Source of the DNA: CBDHHC01 sp050633205
GTDB taxonomy: Bacteria > Pseudomonadota > Alphaproteobacteria > Rhizobiales > CBDHHC01
NCBI GenBank assembly: GCA_050633205.1
Contig: JBOEGA010000020.1
Location: 1 to 64,000 of the forward strand
Reading direction: 5' to 3'
DNA: 64,000 bases
Both the position numbers and the translations under genes were made by a program. How positions within the stretch are numbered: the stretch's first letter is position 1; each line of letters starts with the position of its first letter. The notes below the pieces were generated by a model. It saw nothing but the letters and a program-made list of their open reading frames with translations, was not told the DNA's origin and ran no database searches. Positions 42,309-50,702 of the stretch are shown one piece after another.

Positions 42309-43175
42309 ATGACAGTAAAACGCGATAAAAAACCTTTGCGCCGCAAGCGTAGACTTAAAGGAGCAGTTTCCGAACAGCAGCCTGCTGACGAAAATAAGCA
42401 TGCTCATCAGGTTCAGGAAAACTCATTCTGTCATCAGTCCGCCAATTCCTGCGGGAATACCGACCGAACCTACGCAACTTCATCAGGTCAGGACATTAAG
42501 TCCGGAGGAGATACAATCCGGGATAGAGATTACGCATATACAGATGGATATGAAGATCGTATCAGAACTATTGCTGATGCAATTTCAGATGAGCTGACAG
42601 ATATATACGGCGGCCCAGGATATCCCAATGCCGGAGACACAGTGCAGCAGGAAAAAGCTCTGCCGCCTGAAGTGCAGAATGAAATCCAGTCACTCTTGAA
42701 CGCTGCAGCCAAGGTCGGTGACGTAATCCGTCATTTCCATGACGTAGCAAACAGAACCAACCTTTTTGCATTAAAAGTTACTGCTGATGCCATGAAGGCA
42801 GAAAAAGGCGGTGCAGATCTTGCTGTTCAGGTAAAAGATCTTGCCGACGAAACATATATTTCTGCGGAAAAAATCTATGCCTGCATGCATTCAATCCAGC
42901 AGAGTATAGTATCAATCGCAGACAACCGTTTTGATGATTACAAACACTTTCCCGTAAATGAAAGTGACTTTTTCCCGCTGGCCAGTCAGAGAGAAGAAGA
43001 AAACTACGAAGCCCTGGACGCAATCAGCCCACGCACTCTGAAGTCTCTGGTAAATGAACTGGATAAACTGAAGGCAGCAAATAATTCCGACCAGCATTAC
43101 GAAGAGCTGGGAAATTTTGCTGACCAGTTAAGCGCAGAAATCAGAAATCTTAAGCATCAGCTTCAGACCGGATAA
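42309..43175 (+). CDS. Soluble protein with a chemoreceptor-like signalling hairpin
   Basis: 288 residues, no membrane helix. The first ~85 residues are basic then low-complexity. The segment at about 135-200 has the MCP tip pattern: V-G-D-V-I-R-H-F-H-D-V-A-N-R-T-N-L-F-A-L (descriptive), A-D-A-M-K-A-E-K-G-G-A-D-L-A-V-Q-V-K, L-A-D-E-T. In true receptors this reads I-A-x-Q-T-N-L-L-A-L-N-A-x-I-E-A-A-R-A-G and so on. It then has charged helices to the end. It could bind CheW/CheA-like partners or be a pure structural coiled coil. No chemotaxis gene is nearby. Confidence 0.6.
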   Translation: MTVKRDKKPLRRKRRLKGAVSEQQPADENKHAHQVQENSFCHQSANSCGNTDRTYATSSGQDIKSGGDTIRDRDYAYTDGYEDRIRTIADAISDELTDIYGGPGYPNAGDTVQQEKALPPEVQNEIQSLLNAAAKVGDVIRHFHDVANRTNLFALKVTADAMKAEKGGADLAVQVKDLADETYISAEKIYACMHSIQQSIVSIADNRFDDYKHFPVNESDFFPLASQREEENYEALDAISPRTLKSLVNELDKLKAANNSDQHYEELGNFADQLSAEIRNLKHQLQTG

Positions 43176-43181
43176 GAAAAA

Positions 43182-43206
43182 GGTCACCATAATCAATATG
43201 GTGACC
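43182..43206. terminator. Hairpin between the chemoreceptor-like gene and the anti-sigma gene
   Basis: GGTCACCATA / TATGGTGACC, perfect 10-bp stem, 5-nt loop, between two convergent genes. The plus strand then reads CTTAATCATTT, only weakly T-rich; the minus strand reads TTTTTCTTATC, a usable T-tract. Confidence 0.75.
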
Positions 43207-43235
43207 CTTAATCATTTATATTGCAGGAGGCAGTA

Positions 43236-44009
43236 TCAGATGCTGATAAAATGCTCCTGAACCTGCTCACTGACCAGCTTCAATTTAGTATCTTCAATAT
43301 CACTCGTGACTGAAAAACTAAGCTTGCCATCAAACCAGAAGAAGCAGTTAAGCTTGTTTTTTGTCCAGAGCTTCATGGCTTTTCGTTTTGGTGTATCATT
43401 CTGTCCAACAAGTAAGGTGATACGTTTGCCATTCACATTTTCATACATAAACAAAACCGCCGGCTTGTCTTCATGAGGAACAATCCGTCCTCCCAAAAAC
43501 TTGAACCCTGCAAATGTCAGCGCAGGAGGTGTTAGCGACCTGGCCATTCTTTCCTTAACAAGAGCCAGGAAATAACTTTGTTGCGGAGCTGCAAATTCAA
43601 CCGGTTTACTCACATCACTGGCAAAAACCAGATGCGAGCTGATTGCATTCTGTGCAAATAATGGCCAGCTTTTCTCGGCTTTGGGGCCGCTCATATACAA
43701 ACCGGTTCCGATTCCGGTGACCAGCAGAAGTATTGAGGCCGCCATATTTCTCCACGGTATCGTAAAGGATTTTTTCGGACGTGCCGATTTATTCAGAGTT
43801 TCCTGGATAGCATAGGGAATTGTCTCATCAAGAACCGGATCAAAAGCAGCTTTCAACTTTGCTTTCTGTTCTTTCCAGAGTTCTGTTTCCTGCTTCTGAT
43901 CAGGATGTTGCCGCAACCATGTCTCGACTTCCCGGCCAGCTTCAACGTCAAGCTCGTTATCAACAAAAGCGTGAAGTGCTGTCTCTCTGATTGTATGCTC
44001 ATCACTCAT
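43236..44009 (-). CDS. Membrane anti-sigma factor
   Basis: 257 residues: N-terminal anti-sigma domain (A-L-H-A-F-V-D-N-E-L, V-E-T-W-L-R-Q-H-P), one membrane helix near 89-106, and a periplasmic domain with F-K-F-L-G-G-R-I-V and a C-terminal W-T-K-N-K-L-N-C-F-F-W. This matches the zinc-less anti-sigma factors that partner alphaproteobacterial ECF sigma factors. It overlaps the sigma gene by four bases (ATGA). Confidence 0.88.
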   Translation of the reverse strand: MSDEHTIRETALHAFVDNELDVEAGREVETWLRQHPDQKQETELWKEQKAKLKAAFDPVLDETIPYAIQETLNKSARPKKSFTIPWRNMAASILLLVTGIGTGLYMSGPKAEKSWPLFAQNAISSHLVFASDVSKPVEFAAPQQSYFLALVKERMARSLTPPALTFAGFKFLGGRIVPHEDKPAVLFMYENVNGKRITLLVGQNDTPKRKAMKLWTKNKLNCFFWFDGKLSFSVTSDIEDTKLKLVSEQVQEHFISI

Positions 44010-44533
44010 TTGCTTTGCCTCGCTGGTATATCCGAAGTTTCGCTCATAATAATCTTCAATCGGCTGCGAGCCCTGCTTAAACGGGACATAACAGTACCAA
44101 TTGGAGTACCTATGATATTTGCGGCTTCTTCATAGCTAAGCTCTTCTATCGCAATTAAAACCAGAACCTCTCTTTGATCATCCGGTAATTGAGCAAGAGC
44201 TTTTGATATATCATGAACAATCACTGCCTGTTCCGCCTGAACCGGTTGTTGGGCAAAATTCTGCTCTGATACATCATCAATATTCATGTGCGGTCCGCGT
44301 CGTATATCCTGTCTCAATCCGTTAATGTACAAATTGCGCAAAATCGTATAGAGCCAGGTACGAATATTCCTTGTTTCATCATACAGGTGTAATCGCGTTA
44401 AAGCGCGTTCAATACAGTCCTGTACCAAATCATCTGATAACGTTGGGTTGCCCGTAAGTGCTCGCGCAAACCTACGCAAGTAAGGTACTTCCATAGCAAC
44501 TCTAGATCGTAAATCCTGTTTATCCGAGCCCAC
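44006..44533 (-). CDS. ECF sigma factor
   Basis: 175 residues: region 2 (Y-L-R-R-F-A-R-A-L-T-G, D-D-L-V-Q-D-C-I-E-R-A-L, I-R-T-W-L-Y-T-I-L-R-N) and region 4 (L-P-D-D-Q-R-E-V-L-V-L, L-S-Y-E-E-A-A-N-I-I-G-T-P-I-G-T-V). Start is a GTG at 44533 with AGGAAAGG eight bases upstream. Sigma then anti-sigma in one coupled unit. By pattern it belongs with EcfG-like or RpoE-like small sigma factors, but its linker lacks a NepR partner in the window, so general-stress identity is not claimed. Confidence 0.9.
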   Translation of the reverse strand: MGSDKQDLRSRVAMEVPYLRRFARALTGNPTLSDDLVQDCIERALTRLHLYDETRNIRTWLYTILRNLYINGLRQDIRRGPHMNIDDVSEQNFAQQPVQAEQAVIVHDISKALAQLPDDQREVLVLIAIEELSYEEAANIIGTPIGTVMSRLSRARSRLKIIMSETSDIPARQSK

Positions 44534-44952
44534 TTATGTAACCTTTCCTACAAGTATACACATTACAGGTCGATTTTATTCCATGTTTCGGCATAATCCA
44601 CCCATTAGAAATGCAAATTATTAATGTTTCAGCTCTTTTTTTTGCATAAATCCGAAAAAACAGGCCTATGTTCAGGAATGATTAATGTTACAGTCCAGAA
44701 GCAACAAATCTCATTCTGCTCTGATTCACGAGTATAATAACCGTTAGCCTGCCCCATGATTCTTAAGCGCTATGTTACCATTGAGATATGACAGCGCTAG
44801 CATTAATTTGGAAAATATAGTGCATGTTTATGGCATGTTGTATTAATTGGACATAATTTTTTTGGATTGCCGTAATTTTAAACATTCAGGCAACAAAATG
44901 CACCATTAAAGGCAGGAAAGTTTCTTAAATACAGATCCTGTGACTGGCGCAA
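44534..44952. other. Intergenic region upstream of the ECF sigma gene, 419 nt
   Basis: AT-rich, no coding frame. On the minus strand a TGAAAC motif lies about 100 nt before the sigma start but without a convincing CGT partner. The hexamer AGCGCT occurs twice near 44767 and 44793. Confidence 0.4.
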
Positions 44953-45807
44953 TCATATGACCAGTCTGTTTTGCCCCACAGTGATAGCTTCCTTGAGAAA
45001 GGTAACCAGAACTCTTTCACGAAAATCATGCTCGATAATGCGTGTCCCAAGTGCAATAGCCCCAACAAACCCCTCGACATGCCAGTGCCCGACAAAGGGA
45101 AGCTCAGGCAGGGAAACAGGTTTGAGATAGGGCCAGGGTGTTACATAGAAATAGGGCTCGCTGTAGAAATTATCTCCCGGAGACATGCCAACACCGATTA
45201 TCGGAGTGAAATCCGGACTTGGGCTGCGAAGATGAATAAGAAATGCCATATCGAAATGATGTGGCCAGCACCTCACCATAGAGACATTAAGGGATTTTGC
45301 TGATAATTCCCGACCTACATTAAACAGTATCTTCTGAGCATCGCTATACCATAAACCAAGCTCCTGAAGTGCAATAGCAGAGTCTATAGTATCGTAAGGA
45401 GAGCCTGACTGAACCGGATGGTGCGGAATTTTATAAGGCAGCTCACGTTCCAGCTCTTCCGGATCAAGGTCAGTCTGGGCCAGTTGATCCTCGACCCATT
45501 CTCCGATTTCCTCATCAGTCTTGTCATCCAGATGAATTTCATGGCTGTATCCATCTGGATGAACGCAGAACAATACCAGCTCCGACATAACCAGCCCGAA
45601 TGCTGTATTATTAGGCAGATAATGCGTCAGCATCGCCTGATCATTCTGGGACCAGGTCAGGCTGGTATGGCTGTCGTCAGGTTTTGCAGGAATATAGGAT
45701 CGTGTAATACGCGCAAGCCATTGGGTTGCGCTATGGGCCTGTAGGCGGGCCTCAGTCAGAAGCCGGGGATCTGTTGACCCCGCCTGCATCATCATATTCC
45801 TGTTCAT
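44953..45807 (-). CDS. Uncharacterised protein next to ergothioneine genes (possibly DUF5996-like)
   Basis: 284 residues, soluble, no signal peptide. Distinctive conserved-looking motifs: V-R-C-W-P-H-H-F-D, G-V-G-M-S-P-G-D, Y-F-Y-V-T-P-W-P-Y and G-H-W-H-V-E-G-F-V-G-A-I. The His/Cys/Asp cluster could bind metal, which is inference. The pattern calls to mind DUF5996-type proteins, but I cannot verify that. Its start is 14 nt after the egtD stop on the same strand, so it is probably the last gene of an egtB-egtD operon and may act in thiol metabolism. Confidence 0.6.
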   Translation of the reverse strand: MNRNMMMQAGSTDPRLLTEARLQAHSATQWLARITRSYIPAKPDDSHTSLTWSQNDQAMLTHYLPNNTAFGLVMSELVLFCVHPDGYSHEIHLDDKTDEEIGEWVEDQLAQTDLDPEELERELPYKIPHHPVQSGSPYDTIDSAIALQELGLWYSDAQKILFNVGRELSAKSLNVSMVRCWPHHFDMAFLIHLRSPSPDFTPIIGVGMSPGDNFYSEPYFYVTPWPYLKPVSLPELPFVGHWHVEGFVGAIALGTRIIEHDFRERVLVTFLKEAITVGQNRLVI

Positions 45808-45821
45808 ACGGCGATAGTTTC

Positions 45822-46796
45822 TTAATTAGTGTTATTGGGTACGAGATAGTGGATGCTAAAAAGATTTGCCTGATCTGTCCAATATTTTAATCGTTTCCAG
45901 CCTGCTGCCTCTGCAAGTGCACAGAAACTGTCAGTTGTATATTTATGTGAATTCTCTGTATGAATGGATTCTCCTTTTGTAAAGGAGAAATCCTGCCCGA
46001 GAATACTGGCATTCTGGTCAACGAGGCTTTCCAGGTGCATTTCTATGCGCTGGGCCTGTGAGTTATATATCGCTTTATGGCGAAAAGCCGAAACATCAAT
46101 ATCCCCTCCAAGCTCCCTGTTGATCCTGGCAAGGAGATTCAGGTTAAAGGCTGCTGTAACACCCTCGGCATCATCATAGGCAGGTATCAGGATATCGGGA
46201 GACTTCAGCAGGTCGACGCCAATAACTAGACCACTCTTGCTGCCCAGAATTTCTTTGGCGCTTTTTAAAAACTCTATCGCATCCTCAGGCACAAAGTTGC
46301 CAATAGTAGAACCCGGGAAAAAGCCCAGATGGTAATTTTCTTTTAAAAGCTCGGGTAAATCAAAAGGCTGCGTAAAGTCAGCATGAATTGGATTGATATC
46401 TATATCAGGAAAGCAGTCCTGCAGGTCATCTTTCGCGTCATCAAGTGCTGACGAGGAAATATCAATAGGGACATAGGAATGAACCTGATCAAGGGAATTT
46501 ATAACATATTTGGTTTTTTTACTGGAGCCGGAACCAAATTCAATAAGCGCAACATTGCCTCCGGCAATAGTCGCAATTTCATCTGAGTATGTTTTTAATA
46601 AACTGATTTCAGTGCGTGTGGGGTAATATTCTTTCAGGTCAGTAATCTCTTCAAACAAAACCGAGCCTTTGTAGTCATATAGAAAACGGCTGGGGATAGC
46701 TTTATTTTTCTGCTGAAGGCCATTAATGACCTCCAGCGCAAACTCATCATCATGAGAGTTTATAGGTATAGTTATAGGGTCAGTTGAAATCTGCAT
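45822..46796 (-). CDS. egtD: L-histidine N-alpha-methyltransferase (ergothioneine synthesis)
   Basis: 324 residues with the EgtD signature: P-S-R-F-L-Y-D-Y-K-G-S-x-L-F-E-E-I-T (histidine/SAM pocket), Y-Y-P-T-R-T-E, E-F-G-S-G-S-S-K-K-T (SAM motif I near 87), and F-F-P-G-S-T-I-G-N-F near 160. It makes hercynine by three methylations of histidine. Located 89 nt after egtB on the same strand. Confidence 0.93.
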   Translation of the reverse strand: MQISTDPITIPINSHDDEFALEVINGLQQKNKAIPSRFLYDYKGSVLFEEITDLKEYYPTRTEISLLKTYSDEIATIAGGNVALIEFGSGSSKKTKYVINSLDQVHSYVPIDISSSALDDAKDDLQDCFPDIDINPIHADFTQPFDLPELLKENYHLGFFPGSTIGNFVPEDAIEFLKSAKEILGSKSGLVIGVDLLKSPDILIPAYDDAEGVTAAFNLNLLARINRELGGDIDVSAFRHKAIYNSQAQRIEMHLESLVDQNASILGQDFSFTKGESIHTENSHKYTTDSFCALAEAAGWKRLKYWTDQANLFSIHYLVPNNTN

Positions 46797-46835
46797 ATTG
46801 GGAAGCCTTTATTTTGATGGGGGGAGGGGGGTGAG

Positions 46836-46867
46836 CCTGACCCGGAGGAAATAATATCCGGATCAGG
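46836..46867 (-). terminator. Hairpin between egtB and egtD
   Basis: CCTGACCCGGA / TCCGGATCAGG, 11 bp with one mismatch, 10-nt loop, just after the egtB stop. No T-tract; a run of G/C pyrimidines follows on the minus strand. It may trim or attenuate rather than stop the transcript. Confidence 0.45.
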
Positions 46868-46885
46868 TAGGTTAGACACCTTTTG

Positions 46886-48178
46886 TCAGGAGCTTTCCGC
46901 CAGCCGGAGCCCTTTGAACTGCCAGCGTTCTTCAGGGCAGAAGAAATTGCGGTAGGTAGAGCGGATATGTCCGTCTGGCGTTGCACAGGAGCCGCCGCGC
47001 AGCACATATTTATTGCTCATAAACTTACCATTATATTCACCAACAGCGTCCGCTGTAGGTTGAAAGCCGGGGTAGGGTGTATATGGGCTTTGTGTCCATT
47101 CCCATACATCACCAAAAACTTGCAGCAGATCCTGATCCGCACCCGGAACTGCAGGTAAGGGGCGGATAGCCCCGGAACCAAGTGTATTGCCAGTAACCGG
47201 CACATTTCTGGCGGCAAGTTCCCATTCAAATTCTGTAGGAAGTCTCTTGCCAGCCCATTTGGAAAACGCATCGGCTTCATAGTAGCTTACATGCGCAACT
47301 GGTGCATTAGGATCAACAGGCTGCAGCCCGCGAAGAGACATCTTGAACCAGCTATCGTCTTTACGTTCCCAGTATAACGGTGTCTTCCAGCCTTCTGACT
47401 GCACAATAGACCAGCCGTCATCAAGCCAGAGCGAAACTGTATCGTAACCGCCATCTTCGATAAACTCCAGCCATTCGCCATTTGTTACCAGACGGTTAGC
47501 CAGTTTGTAGGGGGGCATATAGTGTTTGTGAACAGGTCCTTCCATATCATATGAGAAGCCTGTCCCGTCATAACCGATATCAACAAGTCCACCATCAAAA
47601 CTTTTCCAGGATAGTTCAACAAATGACATGTCAACTTCACGTGGTGCGGGGTTTTTATAGGCAGGGCGCAGCGGATTGACTGCAAAAACTGTCAGTATAT
47701 CCGTCAGTAAAAGCTCCTGGTGCTGTTGTTCATGGTTGATCCCGAGTGCAATTAACTCGGCAAGTTCAGCAGGAACATAATCTTCATACTGGTTGAGTAA
47801 CTGATGTAGATGCTCATCAACATACAATCTGTAGTTGCGAACTTCCTGAGCTCCGGGACGTGTCAACAACCCTCTGATAGGACGGGGATGTCGCTCGCCA
47901 ACAGAGTTATAGTATGAATTAAAACAATACTCAAAGTCCTCATTAAAACGGACATAACCCTTTAAATACCGGGATAGAATAAAAGCTTCAAAAAACCAGC
48001 TGGTATGAGCCAGGTGCCATTTTGTTGGACTTGCATATATAGCTGACTGAACTACCTGATCTTCATCACTTAAGGGAGCTGCAAGAGAAGAGGAGAGTTC
48101 TCTTGTTTGAAATAATTGTTTGCGGAAGGATTGGGCAGAATACTGAACTTTTTCAGCAGTCTTCTGTTCGGTTGGCAT
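46886..48178 (-). CDS. egtB: Hercynine sulfoxide synthase (ergothioneine synthesis)
   Basis: 430 residues. N-terminal DinB-like domain with the iron ligands: W-H-L-A-H-T-S-W-F-F-E near 54 and N-H-E-Q-Q-H-Q-E-L near 136. C-terminal FGE-sulfatase domain: G-K-R-L-P-T-E-F-E-W-E, V-W-E-W-T, L-R-G-G-S and closing Y-R-N-F-F-x-P-x-x-R-W-Q-F-x-G-L-R. Joins hercynine to a thiol donor with O2. egtA, egtC and egtE are absent nearby, so the thiol donor (cysteine or gamma-Glu-Cys) is open. Start 48178 is supported by GGAGT upstream. Confidence 0.93.
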   Translation of the reverse strand: MPTEQKTAEKVQYSAQSFRKQLFQTRELSSSLAAPLSDEDQVVQSAIYASPTKWHLAHTSWFFEAFILSRYLKGYVRFNEDFEYCFNSYYNSVGERHPRPIRGLLTRPGAQEVRNYRLYVDEHLHQLLNQYEDYVPAELAELIALGINHEQQHQELLLTDILTVFAVNPLRPAYKNPAPREVDMSFVELSWKSFDGGLVDIGYDGTGFSYDMEGPVHKHYMPPYKLANRLVTNGEWLEFIEDGGYDTVSLWLDDGWSIVQSEGWKTPLYWERKDDSWFKMSLRGLQPVDPNAPVAHVSYYEADAFSKWAGKRLPTEFEWELAARNVPVTGNTLGSGAIRPLPAVPGADQDLLQVFGDVWEWTQSPYTPYPGFQPTADAVGEYNGKFMSNKYVLRGGSCATPDGHIRSTYRNFFCPEERWQFKGLRLAESS

Positions 48179-48377
48179 GTAAAACTCCATTTTAACAGCC
48201 GTTTCGATGAGGCACTATAACATTGGATGGACGTTAAATATATGATCCATCCGTAGCTAGTGCATATCAGGGTCTGACCTGATCAACTCATGAATATATT
48301 GACTGGTGAAGTTTTTACTACACTGCCTCACAGATTTGTTATCCGTTGACGTTGGAAATATTCGGGAGGGGGAATCC

Positions 48378-48402
48378 GAGAGCTTCAGCATCTGAAGCTC
48401 TC
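48378..48402. terminator. Perfect 11-bp hairpin after regA
   Basis: GAGAGCTTCAG / CTGAAGCTCTC with a 3-nt loop, 18 nt beyond the regA stop. No T-tract on either strand. Confidence 0.6.
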
Positions 48403-48420
48403 CAATAGACGATATAGAAT

Positions 48421-48978
48421 TTATTTAGGTGCACGTTTGGCTAGAATACGCTGCAGTGTTCTGCGGTGCATGTTGAGGCGTCTCGCAGTTTCGGAAACAT
48501 TTCTGTTGCATAGTTCGTAAACCCGCTGAATATGTTCCCACCGAACACGGTCTGCAGACATGGGATTTTCAGGAGGAGCAGCTTTCTCATTAGGATCAGC
48601 CATCAGAGCAGCATAAACATCATCCGCATCAGCAGGTTTTGCAAGATAGTCAATTGCACCCAACTTGATTGCAGTAACCGCAGTCGCGATATTTCCATAA
48701 CCGGTCAGTACTACAACACGTGCATCCGGCTTGTGTTCATTAAGGGCTGCTACAAAGTCCAGACCATTACCATCTTCAAGTCTCATATCGACAACTGCAT
48801 ATGCAGGAAGAGTATGGCGGAGTGCATCCATAGCCTCTGAAATAGACTGTGCCATAGTCACGTTAAAACCACGTGTTTCCATCGCACGACCAAGACGATG
48901 TAAAAACGGCTTGTCGTCGTCTACAATAATAAGGTTTTTATCCCCCGTTAGCGTTGGTTCCTCGCCTGGGTTGTTCAT
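48421..48978 (-). CDS. regA: Redox response regulator RegA/PrrA/ActR
   Basis: 185 residues: receiver domain with phospho-acceptor Asp near 60 (A-V-V-D-M-R-L), then a proline-containing linker and a Fis-like helix-turn-helix N-V-S-E-T-A-R-R-L-N-M-H-R-R-T-L-Q-R-I-L, the near-invariant RegA recognition region. A global regulator of respiration, carbon and nitrogen metabolism when the quinone pool is reduced. Encoded after regB on the same strand, with a hairpin before its TGGAGA site. Confidence 0.95.
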   Translation of the reverse strand: MNNPGEEPTLTGDKNLIIVDDDKPFLHRLGRAMETRGFNVTMAQSISEAMDALRHTLPAYAVVDMRLEDGNGLDFVAALNEHKPDARVVVLTGYGNIATAVTAIKLGAIDYLAKPADADDVYAALMADPNEKAAPPENPMSADRVRWEHIQRVYELCNRNVSETARRLNMHRRTLQRILAKRAPK

Positions 48979-49003
48979 ATTATTCTCCAGATAATTATTG
49001 TAC

Positions 49004-49020
49004 TAGGGGCTAAGCCCCTA
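49004..49020 (-). promoter_or_regulatory. GC-rich hairpin before the regA ribosome-binding site
   Basis: TAGGGGC-TAA-GCCCCTA, a 7-bp perfect stem in the regB-regA spacer, 25 nt from the regA start. It could end a regB transcript or stabilise the regA message. Confidence 0.4.
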
Positions 49021-49260
49021 AATGGCCTGCTGGCATTCTCAGCCTTAGGGCCCGAGCACATACTGATGTGCAATAAAGCGAAAATTCGCTTTTTTGTCGC
49101 TGATTAATGCTCATTACGGTTAAATCGCATTCAGGAATGCAGACCGTGAGTGCCTTGAATCAGTTTCTACCCCAAATTTCAGGCTTATTTTATTCTGATA
49201 TTCAGAATTTATCAAATTACAGCTACAGGTTTGATTAACCGCCGCAATCTAATGCTGGTT

Positions 49261-50592
49261 TCAGGAACGTTTATTCCATTCCATATCAATTTCAGACCGC
49301 CGCCAGGTAACCTCTACTTTAGCGCCCGTATATGGCGCTTTTCTGTTAGAGAGCAAAATTTTCGCTCCGGAACGCTCTAAAAGCGTTTTAGCAATAAAAT
49401 ATCCTAAACCCAAGCCCTCTCGGTAGGAAATTTGCTCCCCGGCACGAAGTTTATGGGGTCTGGTTGTAACAAATGGCTCTCCCATTCGGTCCAGAACGTG
49501 AGTTGGAATACCCTCACCATCATCATAAATCTTGATAGTGATATATTCCTCATTCCATTGGGCAATGATAATTACCTCGGATTGGGCAAAATCAACGGCA
49601 TTCTCAACAATATTACCCAGTCCATAGATAATGCCTGGATTTCTGGCGAGGACAGGCTCCTCCCGTGAGGCCTTGTCTGCATTTGTGGACGGGTTGGCGG
49701 ATACCTTGACGCTTTTCTCAAAGACACGGTGTATCTCGACAACTTCCTCTATCAGGTGTGAAACCGGAAGATTGGCAAACATTTCATCTTCTTCGCCACC
49801 ATTATGAGTAAGCGTCTGCAATATCTCCTTACAGCGGTCCGCCTGGGACTTAATCAGCTTGACGTCTTCATAATGGGGGCTTCCTTCCGGAAACTCCCGC
49901 TGCAGTTCCTTGGCAACCACGGTAATCGTACCAAGAGGTGTACCAAGCTCATGGGCTGCTGCTGCTGCCAGTCCGTCAAGTGCAGTAAGTCTCTGCTCTC
50001 TTGCCAGAACCATCTCGGTTGCGGTTAACGCATCTGACATCTGGCGGGTCTCATTGGCAATGCGCCACGAGTAAAAACTGGAAAATACAATGCCGCAAAC
50101 CACAGATACCCATAAACCAACCTTATAAAGATCCGGCAGTTCCAGAGGACCTTCAGCCCCCCAGGGTAAAGGATACCCGGAAAAAGCAAGTATAACTGTG
50201 CTCACAACCGCAATAGCCCCAAGTGCCAGGGTATTATTAAGTGACTGGGTCGAAGCGGAAATTGTAACTGGCACAGCCATCAGGAAAATAAACGGATTCT
50301 GCAACCCGCCAGTCAGGTAAAGCAATGCTGCAAGCTGAATAATATCGTAACTCAAAACCGCAAAGGCATAATGGTTCCTGAGCCGGTGTGTTGACGATGG
50401 GTACTGAAAGCGAAGAACCACATTTAATGCAGCCGAAAATCCGACGATGGTCAGGCATACGGTAAGCGGCAATTCAAATTTCAGAACAAAATACACAAAC
50501 AGTATCGAAAATAACTGTCCAAAAACTGCCAGCCAGCGAAGGCGGACAATTGTTCTTAATCTTAATCGTGAGGGTGACTGGGTGGCTGACAT
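49261..50592 (-). CDS. regB: Redox sensor histidine kinase RegB/PrrB/ActS
   Basis: 443 residues: six membrane helices in the first ~170 residues, including the RegB quinone motif G-G-L-Q-N-P-F near 94. The kinase has H-box A-A-H-E-L-G-T-P-L-G-T, the redox-active Cys in R-C-K-E-I-L-Q-T-L, and G-boxes D-D-G-E-G-I and G-L-G-L-G-Y (read here G-L-G-Y-F-I-A-K-T). It phosphorylates RegA under reducing conditions. Located 282 nt upstream of regA, unlike the usual divergent arrangement, and diverging from senC. Confidence 0.95.
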   Translation of the reverse strand: MSATQSPSRLRLRTIVRLRWLAVFGQLFSILFVYFVLKFELPLTVCLTIVGFSAALNVVLRFQYPSSTHRLRNHYAFAVLSYDIIQLAALLYLTGGLQNPFIFLMAVPVTISASTQSLNNTLALGAIAVVSTVILAFSGYPLPWGAEGPLELPDLYKVGLWVSVVCGIVFSSFYSWRIANETRQMSDALTATEMVLAREQRLTALDGLAAAAAHELGTPLGTITVVAKELQREFPEGSPHYEDVKLIKSQADRCKEILQTLTHNGGEEDEMFANLPVSHLIEEVVEIHRVFEKSVKVSANPSTNADKASREEPVLARNPGIIYGLGNIVENAVDFAQSEVIIIAQWNEEYITIKIYDDGEGIPTHVLDRMGEPFVTTRPHKLRAGEQISYREGLGLGYFIAKTLLERSGAKILLSNRKAPYTGAKVEVTWRRSEIDMEWNKRS

Positions 50593-50702
50593 TGCTATTT
50601 ATATGTTGTTTCAGATTTTTATATTGATATACAACAGCTTTAGGCGGGTGGCTATTCCTGTTGCGGCTCAATATTAATTTAATTTCCTATATCGGGGTGA
50701 AG

